This document shows, in pieces, positions 6,233 through 6,391 of a stretch of DNA of 6,391 bases. The notes beneath the pieces were generated by a model. That model was not told where the DNA came from and searched no databases. It saw nothing but the letters and a program-made list of their open reading frames with translations. The first letter of the stretch is position 1. Each line of letters begins with the position of its first letter. A program made the translations under genes and the position numbers. Origin of the DNA: an uncultured Acidobacteriota bacterium (lineage in GTDB: Bacteria > Acidobacteriota > Terriglobia > UBA7540); assembly GCA_937900045.1 (NCBI GenBank), contig CALCEB010000266.1, positions 1 through 6,391 on the forward strand. Direction: 5' to 3'.

Positions 6233-6240
6233 TCCTCCCC
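6233..6240 (-). promoter_or_regulatory. Strong ribosome binding site of the methyltransferase gene
   Basis: Read on the - strand this is GGGGAGGA, five bases before the ATG at 6227. It decides the start against the longer open frame reaching 6311. Confidence 0.7.
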
Positions 6241-6391
6241 TCGCTTTCCGCAAGGGAACGAAGCCCGCACCAGGCGCGCCTCGACCGCATCAAGTTTTCT
6301 CTTACAAACATTCATCGGGCTGGACCTCTCGGTTACCCTAAGTACAGTGGTTCATAAATTCACTCACGTATTTTTCCGTTACGCGGCTGCT

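Noticed and set aside
6228..6391. Promoter of the methyltransferase gene in the right-hand margin
   Set aside because: Read on the - strand, only weak A/T-rich hexamers (for example TACTTA) are seen, without a properly spaced partner, so no site was called.

Overview
The window looks like chromosomal DNA of a soil-type bacterium, most likely an acidobacterium (Acidobacteriota). The grounds are the moderate GC content, the style of the two small membrane proteins at the left, the N-terminus of the methyltransferase (EFNRWAEAGRGEHME) and a TMTC-like TPR/GT-C membrane protein. This assignment rests on recollection of similar proteins, not on a search.

Layout. Left (1-1336, + strand): a two-gene unit encodes an unrecognised protein with about seven membrane segments and a small protein with an N-terminal membrane anchor. 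It is closed by a convincing intrinsic terminator. Centre-left (1337-1823): there is no gene, but several hairpins and two palindromic repeat elements 19 bp apart. The first (1440-1549) has the architecture of a REPIN: two inverted REP hairpins, each with a GTAG foot and related by a compensatory base-pair change. The second (1569-1643) is a short element with GTCAT...ATGAC terminal inverted repeats. Right (1824-6227, - strand): three genes are read leftwards. They are a class I SAM methyltransferase, a TMTC-like GT-C membrane protein with C-terminal TPRs, and selA (L-seryl-tRNA(Sec) selenium transferase). The + strand unit and selA converge on the repeat-rich spacer.

How the genes fit together. 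The methyltransferase and the GT-C/TPR gene may be cotranscribed (134 bp between stop and preferred start), but no shared pathway can be shown. selA implies that the host makes selenocysteine, although selB, selC, selD and selenoprotein genes are not in the window. No phage, CRISPR, toxin-antitoxin or defence system was found. The most interesting structure is the REPIN-like element. The rest is ordinary chromosome with some uncharacterised membrane proteins.
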